Origin: Fusobacteriota bacterium
GTDB taxonomy: Bacteria; Fusobacteriota; Fusobacteriia; Fusobacteriales; Fusobacteriaceae
Assembly: GCA_023389595.1 (NCBI GenBank)
Contig: JAEWEF010000072.1
Coordinates: forward strand, 1 to 6,903
Direction of reading: 5' to 3'
DNA: 6,903 bases
Numbering within the stretch: position 1 is the stretch's first letter; each line of letters opens with the position of its first letter. Positions 1 to 6,568 of the stretch are shown piece by piece. The position numbers were made by a program, and so were the translations under genes. The notes under the pieces were generated by a model. It made no database searches. It saw only the letters and a list, made by a program, of their open reading frames with translations, and was not told the DNA's origin.

Positions 1-6
1 TGAATA

Positions 7-162
7 AGATCGGATGAAGAAGCGAGGAGAGATTCGTAAGAACACCGAAGAAGTAAATCTTTCAGGTAAAAGGACTCGTTTTGGACGAACCTCTGGAGAG
101 ATCCGCAAGGGCACCGAAGGAGCAAAGCCGTAAGGCCTAAACTCTCAGGTAAAAGGACAGAG
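7..162 (+). ncRNA. Tandem glycine riboswitch (two aptamers)
   Basis: Two consecutive glycine-aptamer cores are visible. Both have a GAGAGAT.C start, a CACCGAAG segment and a TCAGGTAAAAGGAC segment, all hallmarks of the glycine (gcvT-type) riboswitch. Aptamer 1 is about 21-80, closed by a P1 helix pairing CGAG (23-26) with CTCG (75-78). Aptamer 2 is about 91-162, closed by CTCTG (91-95) with CAGAG (158-162). The short linker and the 5' leader can form the leader-linker kink-turn known for this class: TCG (10-12) pairs with CGA (86-88), the bulge is GAT (13-15), and GA (16-17) faces GA (84-85). The element sits directly upstream of an AGCS amino-acid symporter gene, a known genetic context for glycine riboswitches. 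Its promoter lies left of the window. Class identity is very secure; the kink-turn is my inference from the sequence. Confidence 0.95.
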
Positions 163-209
163 TAATTATACGCATAAATATTTTTATATTTTTGTGTTTG
201 TATAATTAT
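162..209 (+). other. Spacer hairpin in the riboswitch expression platform
   Basis: TAATTATA (163-170) is perfectly complementary to TATAATTA (201-208). The stem extends inward by one C-G and one G-T pair and outward by a G-T wobble. This hairpin lies between the second aptamer and the terminator and would bring the aptamer's closing helix close to the terminator arms. Its sequence is nearly all A/T, so a biological role is inferred, not shown. Confidence 0.45.
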
Positions 210-220
210 TTTATAATTCT

Positions 221-248
221 AGAGGGTCTTGATGAAGACTCTTTTTTT
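221..248 (+). terminator. Riboswitch-controlled intrinsic terminator
   Basis: A ten-pair stem is formed by 221-230 and 235-244, with two G-T wobbles and a GATG loop, followed by a T-run ending at 248. It lies between the glycine aptamers and the symporter start codon, so it is the likely switch point. The 5' arm AGAGG (221-225) is complementary to CCTCT (90-94), the 5' side of the aptamer-2 P1 helix. The 3' arm ACTCT (238-242) is complementary to AGAGT (159-163), the 3' side. Either alternative pairing would be broken when glycine closes P1, freeing the terminator, which suggests an OFF switch. Confidence 0.85.
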
Positions 249-278
249 GTTGTAAAATAATTTTAAGGAGAGAGAAAA

Positions 279-1619
279 ATGTTAAAATTGGTGTCAGATA
301 TTAATAGTTTATTTTGGGGATTAATACTTATAGTATTATTAGTTGGAACAGGACTTTATTTTACTATCAGACTAAATTTTGTACAAATTAGAAGATTTGG
401 TAAGGGATTGAAACAGTTAACTGGAGATTTTTCTCTTAGTGGAGAAGAAGCTGGAAAACATGGAATGTCTTCTTTTCAAGCTTTAGCTACAGCCGTTGCT
501 GCACAAGTAGGAACAGGAAATTTGGCAGGAGCAGCGACTGCTATTGTTTCTGGTGGCCCTGGAGCTATTTTCTGGATGTGGGTGAGTGCATTTTTTGGTA
601 TGGCAACAATTTATGCCGAAGCCATTTTGAGTCAACTTTTCAAAAAAAATGTAGATGGAACTGTTACAGGAGGGCCATCATACTACATAGAAAATATGTT
701 TAATAAAAATTTTCTTGCTAAATTTTTGGCAATATTTTTCTCAGTTTCGTGTATACTTGCACTAGGTTTTATGGGAAATGGTGTTCAAGCAAACTCTATA
801 AGTGTTGCGTTCGAACATGCATTCAGTATACCTCCTTATATAACTGCAATAGTAATTGCAATTTTAGGAGCAGGTGTGTTTTTTGGTGGAGTAAAAAGAA
901 TAGCATCTTTTACAGAAAAAGTTGTACCGACTATGGCGATAATATATGTAATTATGTGTATAATTATAATAGGTATAAATCACAACTATGTTTTAATGGC
1001 ATTTAAGGCAATATTTGTAAATGCTTTTTCTAGTGAAGCAATACTTGGTGGAGTTGCTGGAGCGGGAATGAAAAAAGCAATAAGATATGGAGTTGCAAGA
1101 GGACTTTTTTCTAACGAAGCTGGTATGGGTTCTACTCCACACGCTCACGCAGTTGCAAAAGTAAAAAATCCTAACGCACAAGGTAATCTTGCTATAATAA
1201 CTGTATTTATTGATACATTTATAGTTTTAACGCTTACTGCACTTGTTATACTTACTTCCCATGTTGACTTCAAAGATTATACAGGTATAATTTTAACTCA
1301 AAAAGTTTTTGAAGGAGTATGTGGATATTTCGGTGTAGTTTTTGTTGCAATTTCACTTTTCTTCTTTGCTTTTTCAACAATAATAGGTTGGTATTTCTTC
1401 GGTGAAGCAAACATTAGATATCTATTTGGCCCTAAGGCAATAAATATTTATAGAATATGTGTTATGGCTTGTATAATTTTCGGTTCCGTACAAAAAGTAG
1501 AATTAGTTTGGGAACTTGCAGATATGTTAAACGGTTTTATGGTAATACCTAACCTTATCGCACTGATATATTTCCACAAGTTGATTAAAAAAGCCTCACA
1601 AAATGAAGAATTAATGTAA
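279..1619 (+). CDS. AGCS-family sodium:amino-acid symporter (glycine/alanine uptake)
   Basis: This is a 446-residue integral membrane protein of the alanine or glycine:cation symporter (AGCS) family, which imports alanine or glycine with Na+ or H+. The family signature is visible at residues 92-107 (GGPGAIFWMWVSAFFG). It follows the conserved core segment QVGTGNLAGAAT (about 76-87), which in this family helps form the substrate and cation site. A second conserved block, GLFSNEAGMGSTPHAHA, lies near residues 274-290. Hydrophobic segments run through the whole length, and the size is normal for the family, so it appears intact. The ATG at 279 is preceded by AAGGAG (265-270) at an 8-nt spacing. 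The glycine riboswitch immediately upstream indicates that glycine is a physiological substrate, although alanine cannot be excluded. The gene is monocistronic, with a terminator right after the stop. Family assignment is firm; the exact substrate is inferred from the riboswitch. Confidence 0.93.
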   Translation: MLKLVSDINSLFWGLILIVLLVGTGLYFTIRLNFVQIRRFGKGLKQLTGDFSLSGEEAGKHGMSSFQALATAVAAQVGTGNLAGAATAIVSGGPGAIFWMWVSAFFGMATIYAEAILSQLFKKNVDGTVTGGPSYYIENMFNKNFLAKFLAIFFSVSCILALGFMGNGVQANSISVAFEHAFSIPPYITAIVIAILGAGVFFGGVKRIASFTEKVVPTMAIIYVIMCIIIIGINHNYVLMAFKAIFVNAFSSEAILGGVAGAGMKKAIRYGVARGLFSNEAGMGSTPHAHAVAKVKNPNAQGNLAIITVFIDTFIVLTLTALVILTSHVDFKDYTGIILTQKVFEGVCGYFGVVFVAISLFFFAFSTIIGWYFFGEANIRYLFGPKAINIYRICVMACIIFGSVQKVELVWELADMLNGFMVIPNLIALIYFHKLIKKASQNEELM

Positions 1620-1622
1620 AAC

Positions 1623-1650
1623 AAAAATGCGTTTTGAAAACGCATTTTTT
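1623..1650. terminator. Bidirectional terminator between convergent genes
   Basis: A near-perfect inverted repeat (arms 1623-1635 and 1637-1649) has the GC-containing core ATGCGTT/AACGCAT and is flanked by A-rich and T-rich runs on the two sides. It can therefore end transcripts in both directions. It follows the symporter stop on the plus strand and begins right at the stop codon of the minus-strand regulator, so the two convergent genes share one compact terminator. Confidence 0.88.
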
Positions 1651-2351
1651 TATTTATCGAATTTTTTAACATATCTATACATTGTAGATAGAGAGCAATT
1701 TAACTTTTTTGCCACAAAAGGAATAGATTCTTTCAGTTTAAAAAAATCTTTATCGTAAAGTTTTTCAACTATTTTTTCTTTTTCAGATTTTTTTAATCTA
1801 TCCATAGGAAACTGAAGTTTTTTTACGATTTCTGTGTAGATATTTTCCATAAGAGTTTCTATGTTGTCTATGTTATCCATCGTTTCTATTTTCTCTTCTG
1901 ATTCAAAATCATTTTTAGCTTTTTCATAAAAAATATTGTGCTGTATGTCTGACAAAAAATGATCCAAGAATATATCCGGATGTATATTACGAAGTAAATC
2001 TATAGTTATGCTACTAAATCTCGTATCATCAAAATTTATACAAAGCATGCCTACTATTTTTTCATTCTCTTTTATAAACATGCTAGAAGAACGTAACTTT
2101 TTTGAATTTTTTAATCGCACTATATCGTTTGCAGTATAATTTTCGCTGTATCTTTTTTCTTTAATTATATTTAAAGTTCTTTCTGAAATTGTATTTTCAA
2201 CAATACGATTACTGATTCCTCCATTCACTATTGATAACATTCTGACTTCATTATTATTTATTTCATGTAAAACAATTTCATATGACGGCCCCAAAACTTT
2301 TCCTAAAAAAGATACAAGTATTTCGTATTGTTGTATAGTTTCTTTTTTCAT
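1650..2351 (-). CDS. YheO-type transcriptional regulator (PAS_6 + HTH_22), putative regulator of the tryptophanase operon
   Basis: This 233-residue protein has the two-part layout of the YheO/DauR family. The N-terminal PAS-like sensor domain spans about 8-115, with the family motifs LGPSYEIVLHEI (20-31), VNGGISNR (42-49) and GMLCINFD (101-108). A variable charged linker (about 142-180) follows. The C-terminal helix-turn-helix region spans about 185-230 (FVAKKLNCSLSTMYRYVKKF at 212-231). In characterised relatives such as E. coli DauR the protein controls amino-acid catabolism; the ligand here is unknown. The ATG at 2351 has AAAGGAG (2362-2356) at a short 4-nt spacing. The gene diverges from the tryptophanase operon, and its putative promoter overlaps the operon's, so I infer that it regulates the operon and itself. 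It could act as activator or repressor; the sequence does not say which. Family call is confident; target and ligand are inferred. Confidence 0.85.
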   Translation of the reverse strand: MKKETIQQYEILVSFLGKVLGPSYEIVLHEINNNEVRMLSIVNGGISNRIVENTISERTLNIIKEKRYSENYTANDIVRLKNSKKLRSSSMFIKENEKIVGMLCINFDDTRFSSITIDLLRNIHPDIFLDHFLSDIQHNIFYEKAKNDFESEEKIETMDNIDNIETLMENIYTEIVKKLQFPMDRLKKSEKEKIVEKLYDKDFFKLKESIPFVAKKLNCSLSTMYRYVKKFDK

Positions 2352-2381
2352 AAAACTCCTTTAAAAAAATATTTTTTATAT

Positions 2382-2410
2382 TTGACAATATTTTATCACA
2401 GTGATAATAT
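2382..2410 (+). promoter_or_regulatory. Putative promoter of the tryptophanase operon
   Basis: A consensus -35 box TTGACA (2382-2387) is separated by 17 nt from TAATAT (2405-2410). A TGA immediately upstream of that box fits an extended -10. GATAAT (2403-2408) is an alternative -10 at 15-nt spacing. A start near 2417 would give a leader of about 113 nt. The region is AT-rich, so the -10 is less certain than the -35. Confidence 0.7.
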
Positions 2411-2418
2411 ATTATCAA
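2390..2418 (-). promoter_or_regulatory. Putative promoter of the YheO-type regulator
   Basis: On the minus strand, TTGATA (2418-2413) is followed after exactly 17 nt by TAAAAT (2395-2390), with TGA directly upstream of the -10. The predicted start is near 2383, about 32 nt before the regulator's ATG. It overlaps the tryptophanase promoter almost completely in the opposite direction, so the two would compete for RNA polymerase. Confidence 0.55.
2393..2407. promoter_or_regulatory. Perfect palindrome, candidate operator
   Basis: TTATCACAGTGATAA is a perfect inverted repeat (7-bp arms around A2400). It lies between the -35 and -10 boxes of both divergent promoters and overlaps the first bases of each -10. 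A bound dimer here would affect both genes. The neighbouring YheO-type protein is the obvious candidate binder, which is an inference from position. Part of the symmetry is also explained by the two extended -10 elements facing away from each other. Confidence 0.55.
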
Positions 2419-2420
2419 TA

Positions 2421-2501
2421 GGTATTATTTAATTTTTTAATATATTAATGCCAAAATATTATTTACATATATTTATTTTAATTTTAATATTAATTAATAC
2501 C
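2421..2501 (+). other. Imperfect inverted repeat in the tryptophanase leader
   Basis: The arms 2421-2441 and 2481-2501 match at 16 of 21 positions. They end in a perfect GGTATTA/TAATACC heptamer that contains the only GC-bearing pairs. The structure would start a few nucleotides after the predicted transcript start and end 14 nt before the GGAGGT ribosome binding site. The sequence is almost all A/T, so chance pairing is likely to contribute. No T-run terminator follows it. Confidence 0.3.
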
Positions 2502-2529
2502 ACAAAAAATATTATGGAGGTATATTTTT

Positions 2530-4161
2530 ATGAAAGAGTATAAACTAAATGTTGCTACACCAAAATCTTTTGCTTATGTAAAAAGAAATATTCCTGAAGT
2601 TACTTTAGAACAAAGAGAAAGAGCGTTAAAAGCTACACATTATAACGAGTTTGCTTTCCCTGCTGGAATGTTAACTATAGATATGCTATCAGATTCTGGT
2701 ACAACTGCAATGACAGATCAACAATGGTCTGCCATGTTTTTAGGAGATGAGTCTTACGGAAGAAATAAAGGTTACTACGTTTTATTAGATGCTATGAGAG
2801 ATTGTTTCGAAAGAGGAGATAATCAAAAGAAAATTATCGATTTAGTAAGAACTGATTGTCAAGATATAGAAAAAATGATGAATGAAATGTACCTATGCGA
2901 ATATGAGGGCGGACTATTTAATGGTGGAGCCGCTCAACTTGAAAGACCAAATACATTTTTAATGCCACAAGGTCGTGCAGCAGAATCTATACTATTTGAA
3001 ATAGTTAGAAATATTTTAGCACAAAGGCATCCAGGAAAAGTTTTTACTATTCCTTCTAATGGACATTTTGATACTACTGAAGGAAATATAAAACAAATGG
3101 GTTCCGTTCCTCGTAATTTATACAACAAAGAATTGTTATACGAAGTTCCTGAAGGTGGAAGATACGAAAAAAATCCTTTCAAAGGAGATATGAATGTACA
3201 AAAATTACAACAATTAATCGATGCTGTTGGTCCTGAAAATATACCTATGATATATACAACTATAACTAATAACACTGTATGTGGACAAGCAGTATCAATG
3301 AAAAGTATAAGAGAAACTGCAAAGATAGCTCACAAATATGAAATACCTTTTATGTTGGATGCAGCAAGATGGGCAGAAAACTGTTACTTCATAAAAATGA
3401 ATGAAGAAGGATATGCAGACAAATCTATACCTGAAATTGCAAAAGAAATGTTCTCTTATTGTGACGGTTTCACTGCTTCACTTAAAAAAGACGGACACGC
3501 AAATATGGGTGGAGTTTTAGCTTTTAGAGATAAAGGATATTTCTGGAAAAAATTCTCTGATTTTAACGACGACGGAACTGTTAAGACTGATGTAGGAATT
3601 TTATTAAAAGTAAAACAAATTTGTTCTTACGGTAACGATTCTTATGGAAGTTTGTCAGGAAGAGATATAATGGCTCTTGCTGCTGGACTTTATGAATGTT
3701 GTAACTTCAATTATTTAGACGAAAGAGTTCAACAAGCAAACTATCTTGCAGAAGGATTCTATAAAGCAGGAGTAAAAGGTGTTGTATTACCTGCCGGTGG
3801 ACACGGAGTTTACATTAATATGGATGAATTTTTTGACGGAAAAAGAGGACACGATACTTTTGCTGGTCAAGGTTTTAGTATAGAACTTATACGTCGTTAC
3901 GGAATAAGAGTAGCGGAACTTGGAGATTATTCTATGGAATACGATCTAAAAACTCCAGAACAACAAGAAGAAGTTTCTAATGTTGTAAGATTTGCTATAA
4001 ATCGTAGCATGTATTCACAGGAACATTTAGACTACGTAATAGCCGCTGTAAAAGCATTGTATGAAGATAGAGAAAGCATACCTAATATGAGAATAGTTGC
4101 AGGACGTGAGCTACCTATGAGACACTTCCATGCTTTCCTTGAACCTTATCCAAATAAATAG
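2530..4161 (+). CDS. tnaA: Tryptophanase, long form (PLP-dependent beta-eliminating lyase)
   Basis: This cytoplasmic PLP enzyme is predicted to cleave L-tryptophan to indole, pyruvate and ammonia. Fold-type I landmarks are present: QGR (147-149) for the cofactor phosphate, N248, D277 and R280 (DAAR), and the Schiff-base lysine K320 in SLKKDG. Three positions separate tryptophanase from tyrosine phenol-lyase, and all look like tryptophanase: Asp181 after Phe180 (Thr in the phenol-lyase), Leu464 in AELG (Arg381 in the phenol-lyase), and His532 in RHF (Phe448 in the phenol-lyase). At 543 residues it exceeds the usual 456-471. The extra length lies mainly in about 40 residues near 95-140, just before QGR, and about 15 near 342-366. 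The ATG at 2530 follows GGAGGT (2516-2521) by 8 nt. It is first in an operon with a sodium symporter, 46 bp downstream. The substrate call rests on remembered alignments, so activity on tyrosine or other beta-substituted amino acids remains possible. Confidence 0.88.
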   Translation: MKEYKLNVATPKSFAYVKRNIPEVTLEQRERALKATHYNEFAFPAGMLTIDMLSDSGTTAMTDQQWSAMFLGDESYGRNKGYYVLLDAMRDCFERGDNQKKIIDLVRTDCQDIEKMMNEMYLCEYEGGLFNGGAAQLERPNTFLMPQGRAAESILFEIVRNILAQRHPGKVFTIPSNGHFDTTEGNIKQMGSVPRNLYNKELLYEVPEGGRYEKNPFKGDMNVQKLQQLIDAVGPENIPMIYTTITNNTVCGQAVSMKSIRETAKIAHKYEIPFMLDAARWAENCYFIKMNEEGYADKSIPEIAKEMFSYCDGFTASLKKDGHANMGGVLAFRDKGYFWKKFSDFNDDGTVKTDVGILLKVKQICSYGNDSYGSLSGRDIMALAAGLYECCNFNYLDERVQQANYLAEGFYKAGVKGVVLPAGGHGVYINMDEFFDGKRGHDTFAGQGFSIELIRRYGIRVAELGDYSMEYDLKTPEQQEEVSNVVRFAINRSMYSQEHLDYVIAAVKALYEDRESIPNMRIVAGRELPMRHFHAFLEPYPNK

Positions 4162-4207
4162 ATTTTTTAATGTTTTGTCTTTCTGCAAATTGAATGGGGG
4201 TGTATTT

Positions 4208-5551
4208 ATGACAGGTAGTGATTCTTTAGAAAAAAGAGATGGCTTTAGTACCAAATGGGGATTTATCTTAGCATGTATTGGTTCCGCAGTTGGTATGGGT
4301 AATATATGGAGATTTCCCGTGCTAGTTTCAGCTTGGGGTGGAATGACATTCTTAATACCATATTTCATTTTTGTCGTTTTAATAGCTTCTACCGGAGTTA
4401 TAGCAGAATTTGCTTTGGGAAGAGCTGCAGCGGCTGGTCCTGTCGGTGCATTCGGTATGTGTACGGCTAAAAAAGGTAACAGAAAACTTGGAGAAGCACT
4501 TGGCATTATACCAGTTCTTGGATCTCTAGCTCTAGCAATAGGATATTCTTGTGTTATGGGTTGGATATTCAAATATGCTTGGATGGCAATTAACGGTTCA
4601 ATGTATGCTATGCAGTCAGATTTAGATTTAATAGGAGGAACTTTTGGTCAAACTGCGTCAGCTGGTGGAGCAAATGTATGGATAATTATAGCTCTTTTTG
4701 TAAGTTTTGCAATAATGTCACTTGGTATAGCTAGCGGTATAGAAAAAGCCAACAAAATTATGATGCCTATATTATTTTTCCTATTTGTATTTTTAGGACT
4801 TTACATTATGTTTCAACCTGGAGCTTTTAACGGATACAAGTATATATTCACAGTTAATCCTAAGGCACTTGCTAATCCAATACTTTGGATATTTGCATTT
4901 GGTCAAGCTTTCTTTTCTCTTTCTGTTGCAGGTAATGGATCAGTAATTTATGGTTCATATTTGAGCAAAAAGGAAAGCGTACCTAACGCAGCTAAAAACG
5001 TTGCATTTTTTGATACGCTTGCAGCACTATTAGCAGCCTGTGTTATCATTCCAGCTATGGCAGTTGGTGGAGCAGAATTATCATCTGGTGGTCCAGGACT
5101 TATGTTCATTTACTTAGTAAATATTATGAATAATATGGCTGGAGGTAGAATAATAGGTGTAATTTTCTATGTCTGTGTACTTTTTGCTGGACTAAGTTCT
5201 ATAGTGAATTTGTACGAAGCTCCTGTTGCTTTCTTACAGGAAAAATTTAAAGCAAAAAGAGTTGTTGCAACTGCTATAATGCACTTAATAGGTGTTGCAG
5301 TAGCTATAAGTATACAAGCTATAGTTGGAGAATGGATGGATTTTGTATCTATTTATATCTGCCCTCTAGGAGCATTACTTGCAGGAATAATGTTATTCTG
5401 GGTTGCAGGTAAAGAATTTACTGAAGAAGCAGTTAACATGGGAGCAACACATAAAATAGGAAACTGGTTCTATCCTACAGGAAAATATTTATACTGTTTC
5501 TTAGCACTTCTTGCTTTAGTTGCCGGAGCATTACTTGGAGGAATAGGTTAA
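4208..5551 (+). CDS. NSS-family sodium-dependent amino-acid symporter, probable tryptophan transporter
   Basis: A 447-residue transporter of the neurotransmitter:sodium symporter family (LeuT fold), expected to import an amino acid with Na+. TM1 carries the signature GSAVGMGNIWRFP (25-37). TM8 carries AGLSSIVN (327-334), whose Ser330-Ser331 match the Na2-site Thr-Ser of LeuT. I count about 11 hydrophobic segments, the last near 424-445, as in bacterial TnaT, MhsT and Tyt1. In TM6 the usual unwound G-F/M-G stretch is replaced by AGNG (241-244). The start is set at ATG 4208 because TGGGGGTG (4195-4202) lies 5 nt before it and the residues that follow are the typical short NSS N-terminus. The frame stays open back to an ATG at 4130 inside tnaA, but that start lacks a ribosome binding site. 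Co-transcription with tryptophanase, with no terminator in the 46-bp gap, points to tryptophan as substrate; tyrosine or another aromatic amino acid is possible. Confidence 0.9.
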   Translation: MTGSDSLEKRDGFSTKWGFILACIGSAVGMGNIWRFPVLVSAWGGMTFLIPYFIFVVLIASTGVIAEFALGRAAAAGPVGAFGMCTAKKGNRKLGEALGIIPVLGSLALAIGYSCVMGWIFKYAWMAINGSMYAMQSDLDLIGGTFGQTASAGGANVWIIIALFVSFAIMSLGIASGIEKANKIMMPILFFLFVFLGLYIMFQPGAFNGYKYIFTVNPKALANPILWIFAFGQAFFSLSVAGNGSVIYGSYLSKKESVPNAAKNVAFFDTLAALLAACVIIPAMAVGGAELSSGGPGLMFIYLVNIMNNMAGGRIIGVIFYVCVLFAGLSSIVNLYEAPVAFLQEKFKAKRVVATAIMHLIGVAVAISIQAIVGEWMDFVSIYICPLGALLAGIMLFWVAGKEFTEEAVNMGATHKIGNWFYPTGKYLYCFLALLALVAGALLGGIG

Positions 5552-5564
5552 TATAAATAAAATA

Positions 5565-5589
5565 AAAACTGGAGCTTATCTCCAGTTTT
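5565..5589. terminator. Bidirectional terminator between the tna operon and rmlB
   Basis: A perfect 10-bp stem, AAAACTGGAG (5565-5574) with CTCCAGTTTT (5580-5589), has a 5-nt loop. A T-rich tail (TTTTATTTTTT) follows on the plus strand, and the mirrored A-rich flank gives T-rich sequence on the minus strand. It begins 14 nt after the transporter stop and overlaps the stop codon of the minus-strand rmlB, so it can end both convergent operons. Confidence 0.9.
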
Positions 5590-6568
5590 ATTTTTTAAAA
5601 TATTTTATCGTTTTTTCTATTCCCTCAACAAATGAAATGTGTTTTTTCCAATTCAATTCATTTTGCGTTTTCGAACTATCTAGACTGTATCTTCTGTCGT
5701 GACCAGCCCTGTCGTCTACATATTCTATATAATCGTAAAAATTATCTGTTCTTTTAATTTTTTCTATTAAAATTTTTGCAACTTCGTTGTTGCTCATTTC
5801 GTTGGATGCACTCACATTATAAATTTCACCAATTTTTCCAAAATTTAAAATTTTGTAAATAGCCCTACAATTATCAATTACATACAACCAATCTCTAACG
5901 TTTTTTCCATCTCCGTAAATTTTTATTTTTTCTCCGTTCAAAAGTCTCGTTATACTTGCAGGTATAAATTTTTCTAAATGTTGATACTCTCCAAAATTAT
6001 TTGTCGTTCTGCTAATTAATACAGGAAAATTATATGTTTTATAATAGGATAAAACTATTAAGTCAGCTGCCGCCTTAGACGATGAATAAGGAGAGCTAGG
6101 ACTGAGTTTATCTCCTTCTAAAAAAGAATTTTCACTTTCTAAATTAAGACTGCCATAAACTTCATCAGTTGATATTTGTAAAAATTTTTTTTCTCCGTAT
6201 ACACTTTTTTTTATCTCCCAGTATTTTTTAGCAATATTTAACAGATTGACTGTGCCCATAATATTTGTTGTAAAAAATGGAGTTGGATTTTCTATGCTAT
6301 TATCAACATGAGATTCTGCAGCAAAATTTACAATGTAGTCTATGTCGTGTTTTTGAAAAATTTCTTCCACAAAATTTGTGTCGTTTATATCTCCCCTGTA
6401 AAAAATAATTTTATTTTTTTCTATTTCGTCTTTTAAGGCTTCTATATTTGAAGCGTAGGTAAGTTTGTCAAGTACTATAATTTTAATTTGTTTATTTTCT
6501 CGGAGCAAAAATTTTACAAAATTTATCCCTATGAATCCCGCTCCACCAGTTACTAAATATGTTTTCAT
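5588..6568 (-). CDS. rmlB: dTDP-glucose 4,6-dehydratase
   Basis: This NAD-dependent extended short-chain dehydrogenase converts dTDP-glucose to dTDP-4-keto-6-deoxyglucose, the second step toward dTDP-rhamnose and related deoxysugars. The 326-residue protein shows the Rossmann motif TGGAGFIG (7-14) and NFAAESHVDNS (81-91). The catalytic STDEVYG (133-139) has the Asp-Glu pair used for dehydration, and YSSSK (161-165) holds the active-site Tyr and Lys. NNFGEYQHLEKFIP (190-203), VRDWLYV (224-230) and DRAGHDRRY (286-294) are RmlB-specific; the last normally reads RPGHDRRY, so one Pro is Ala here. Length is at the short end but nothing is missing. The ATG at 6568 overlaps the upstream gene's TGA by 4 nt (ATGA), and GGAGG (6577-6573) lies 4 nt upstream, so translation is probably coupled. 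It is the last gene of its operon, with a terminator at its stop codon. Confidence 0.96.
   Translation of the reverse strand: MKTYLVTGGAGFIGINFVKFLLRENKQIKIIVLDKLTYASNIEALKDEIEKNKIIFYRGDINDTNFVEEIFQKHDIDYIVNFAAESHVDNSIENPTPFFTTNIMGTVNLLNIAKKYWEIKKSVYGEKKFLQISTDEVYGSLNLESENSFLEGDKLSPSSPYSSSKAAADLIVLSYYKTYNFPVLISRTTNNFGEYQHLEKFIPASITRLLNGEKIKIYGDGKNVRDWLYVIDNCRAIYKILNFGKIGEIYNVSASNEMSNNEVAKILIEKIKRTDNFYDYIEYVDDRAGHDRRYSLDSSKTQNELNWKKHISFVEGIEKTIKYFKK

Noticed and set aside
2393..2407. Palindrome as a CRP, FNR or CcpA (cre) site
   Set aside because: The half-sites TTATCAC/GTGATAA are in the wrong orientation and spacing for TGTGA-N6-TCACA, and they do not match the FNR or cre consensus.
2448..2543. 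Short open frame of 31 codons in the tnaA leader overlapping the tnaA start, a possible TnaC-like leader peptide
   Set aside because: It has no ribosome binding site, contains no tryptophan, and lacks the spaced Trp and Pro that TnaC arrest needs. The hydrophobic Ile/Leu run is what AT-rich DNA gives by chance.
2530..4161. Annotation as tyrosine phenol-lyase
   Set aside because: The three residues that distinguish the two enzymes (D181, L464, H532) match tryptophanase, and the Arg needed by tyrosine phenol-lyase is replaced by Leu.
4130..4207. N-terminal extension of the NSS transporter starting inside tnaA
   Set aside because: There is no ribosome binding site before 4130, the extra 26 residues do not look like an NSS N-terminus, and the ATG at 4208 has a strong site at proper spacing.
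4111..4572. Antisense open frame of 153 codons over the tnaA end and the transporter start
   Set aside because: It mirrors two clearly conserved genes, has no ribosome binding site and shows no recognisable domain; it is a shadow.
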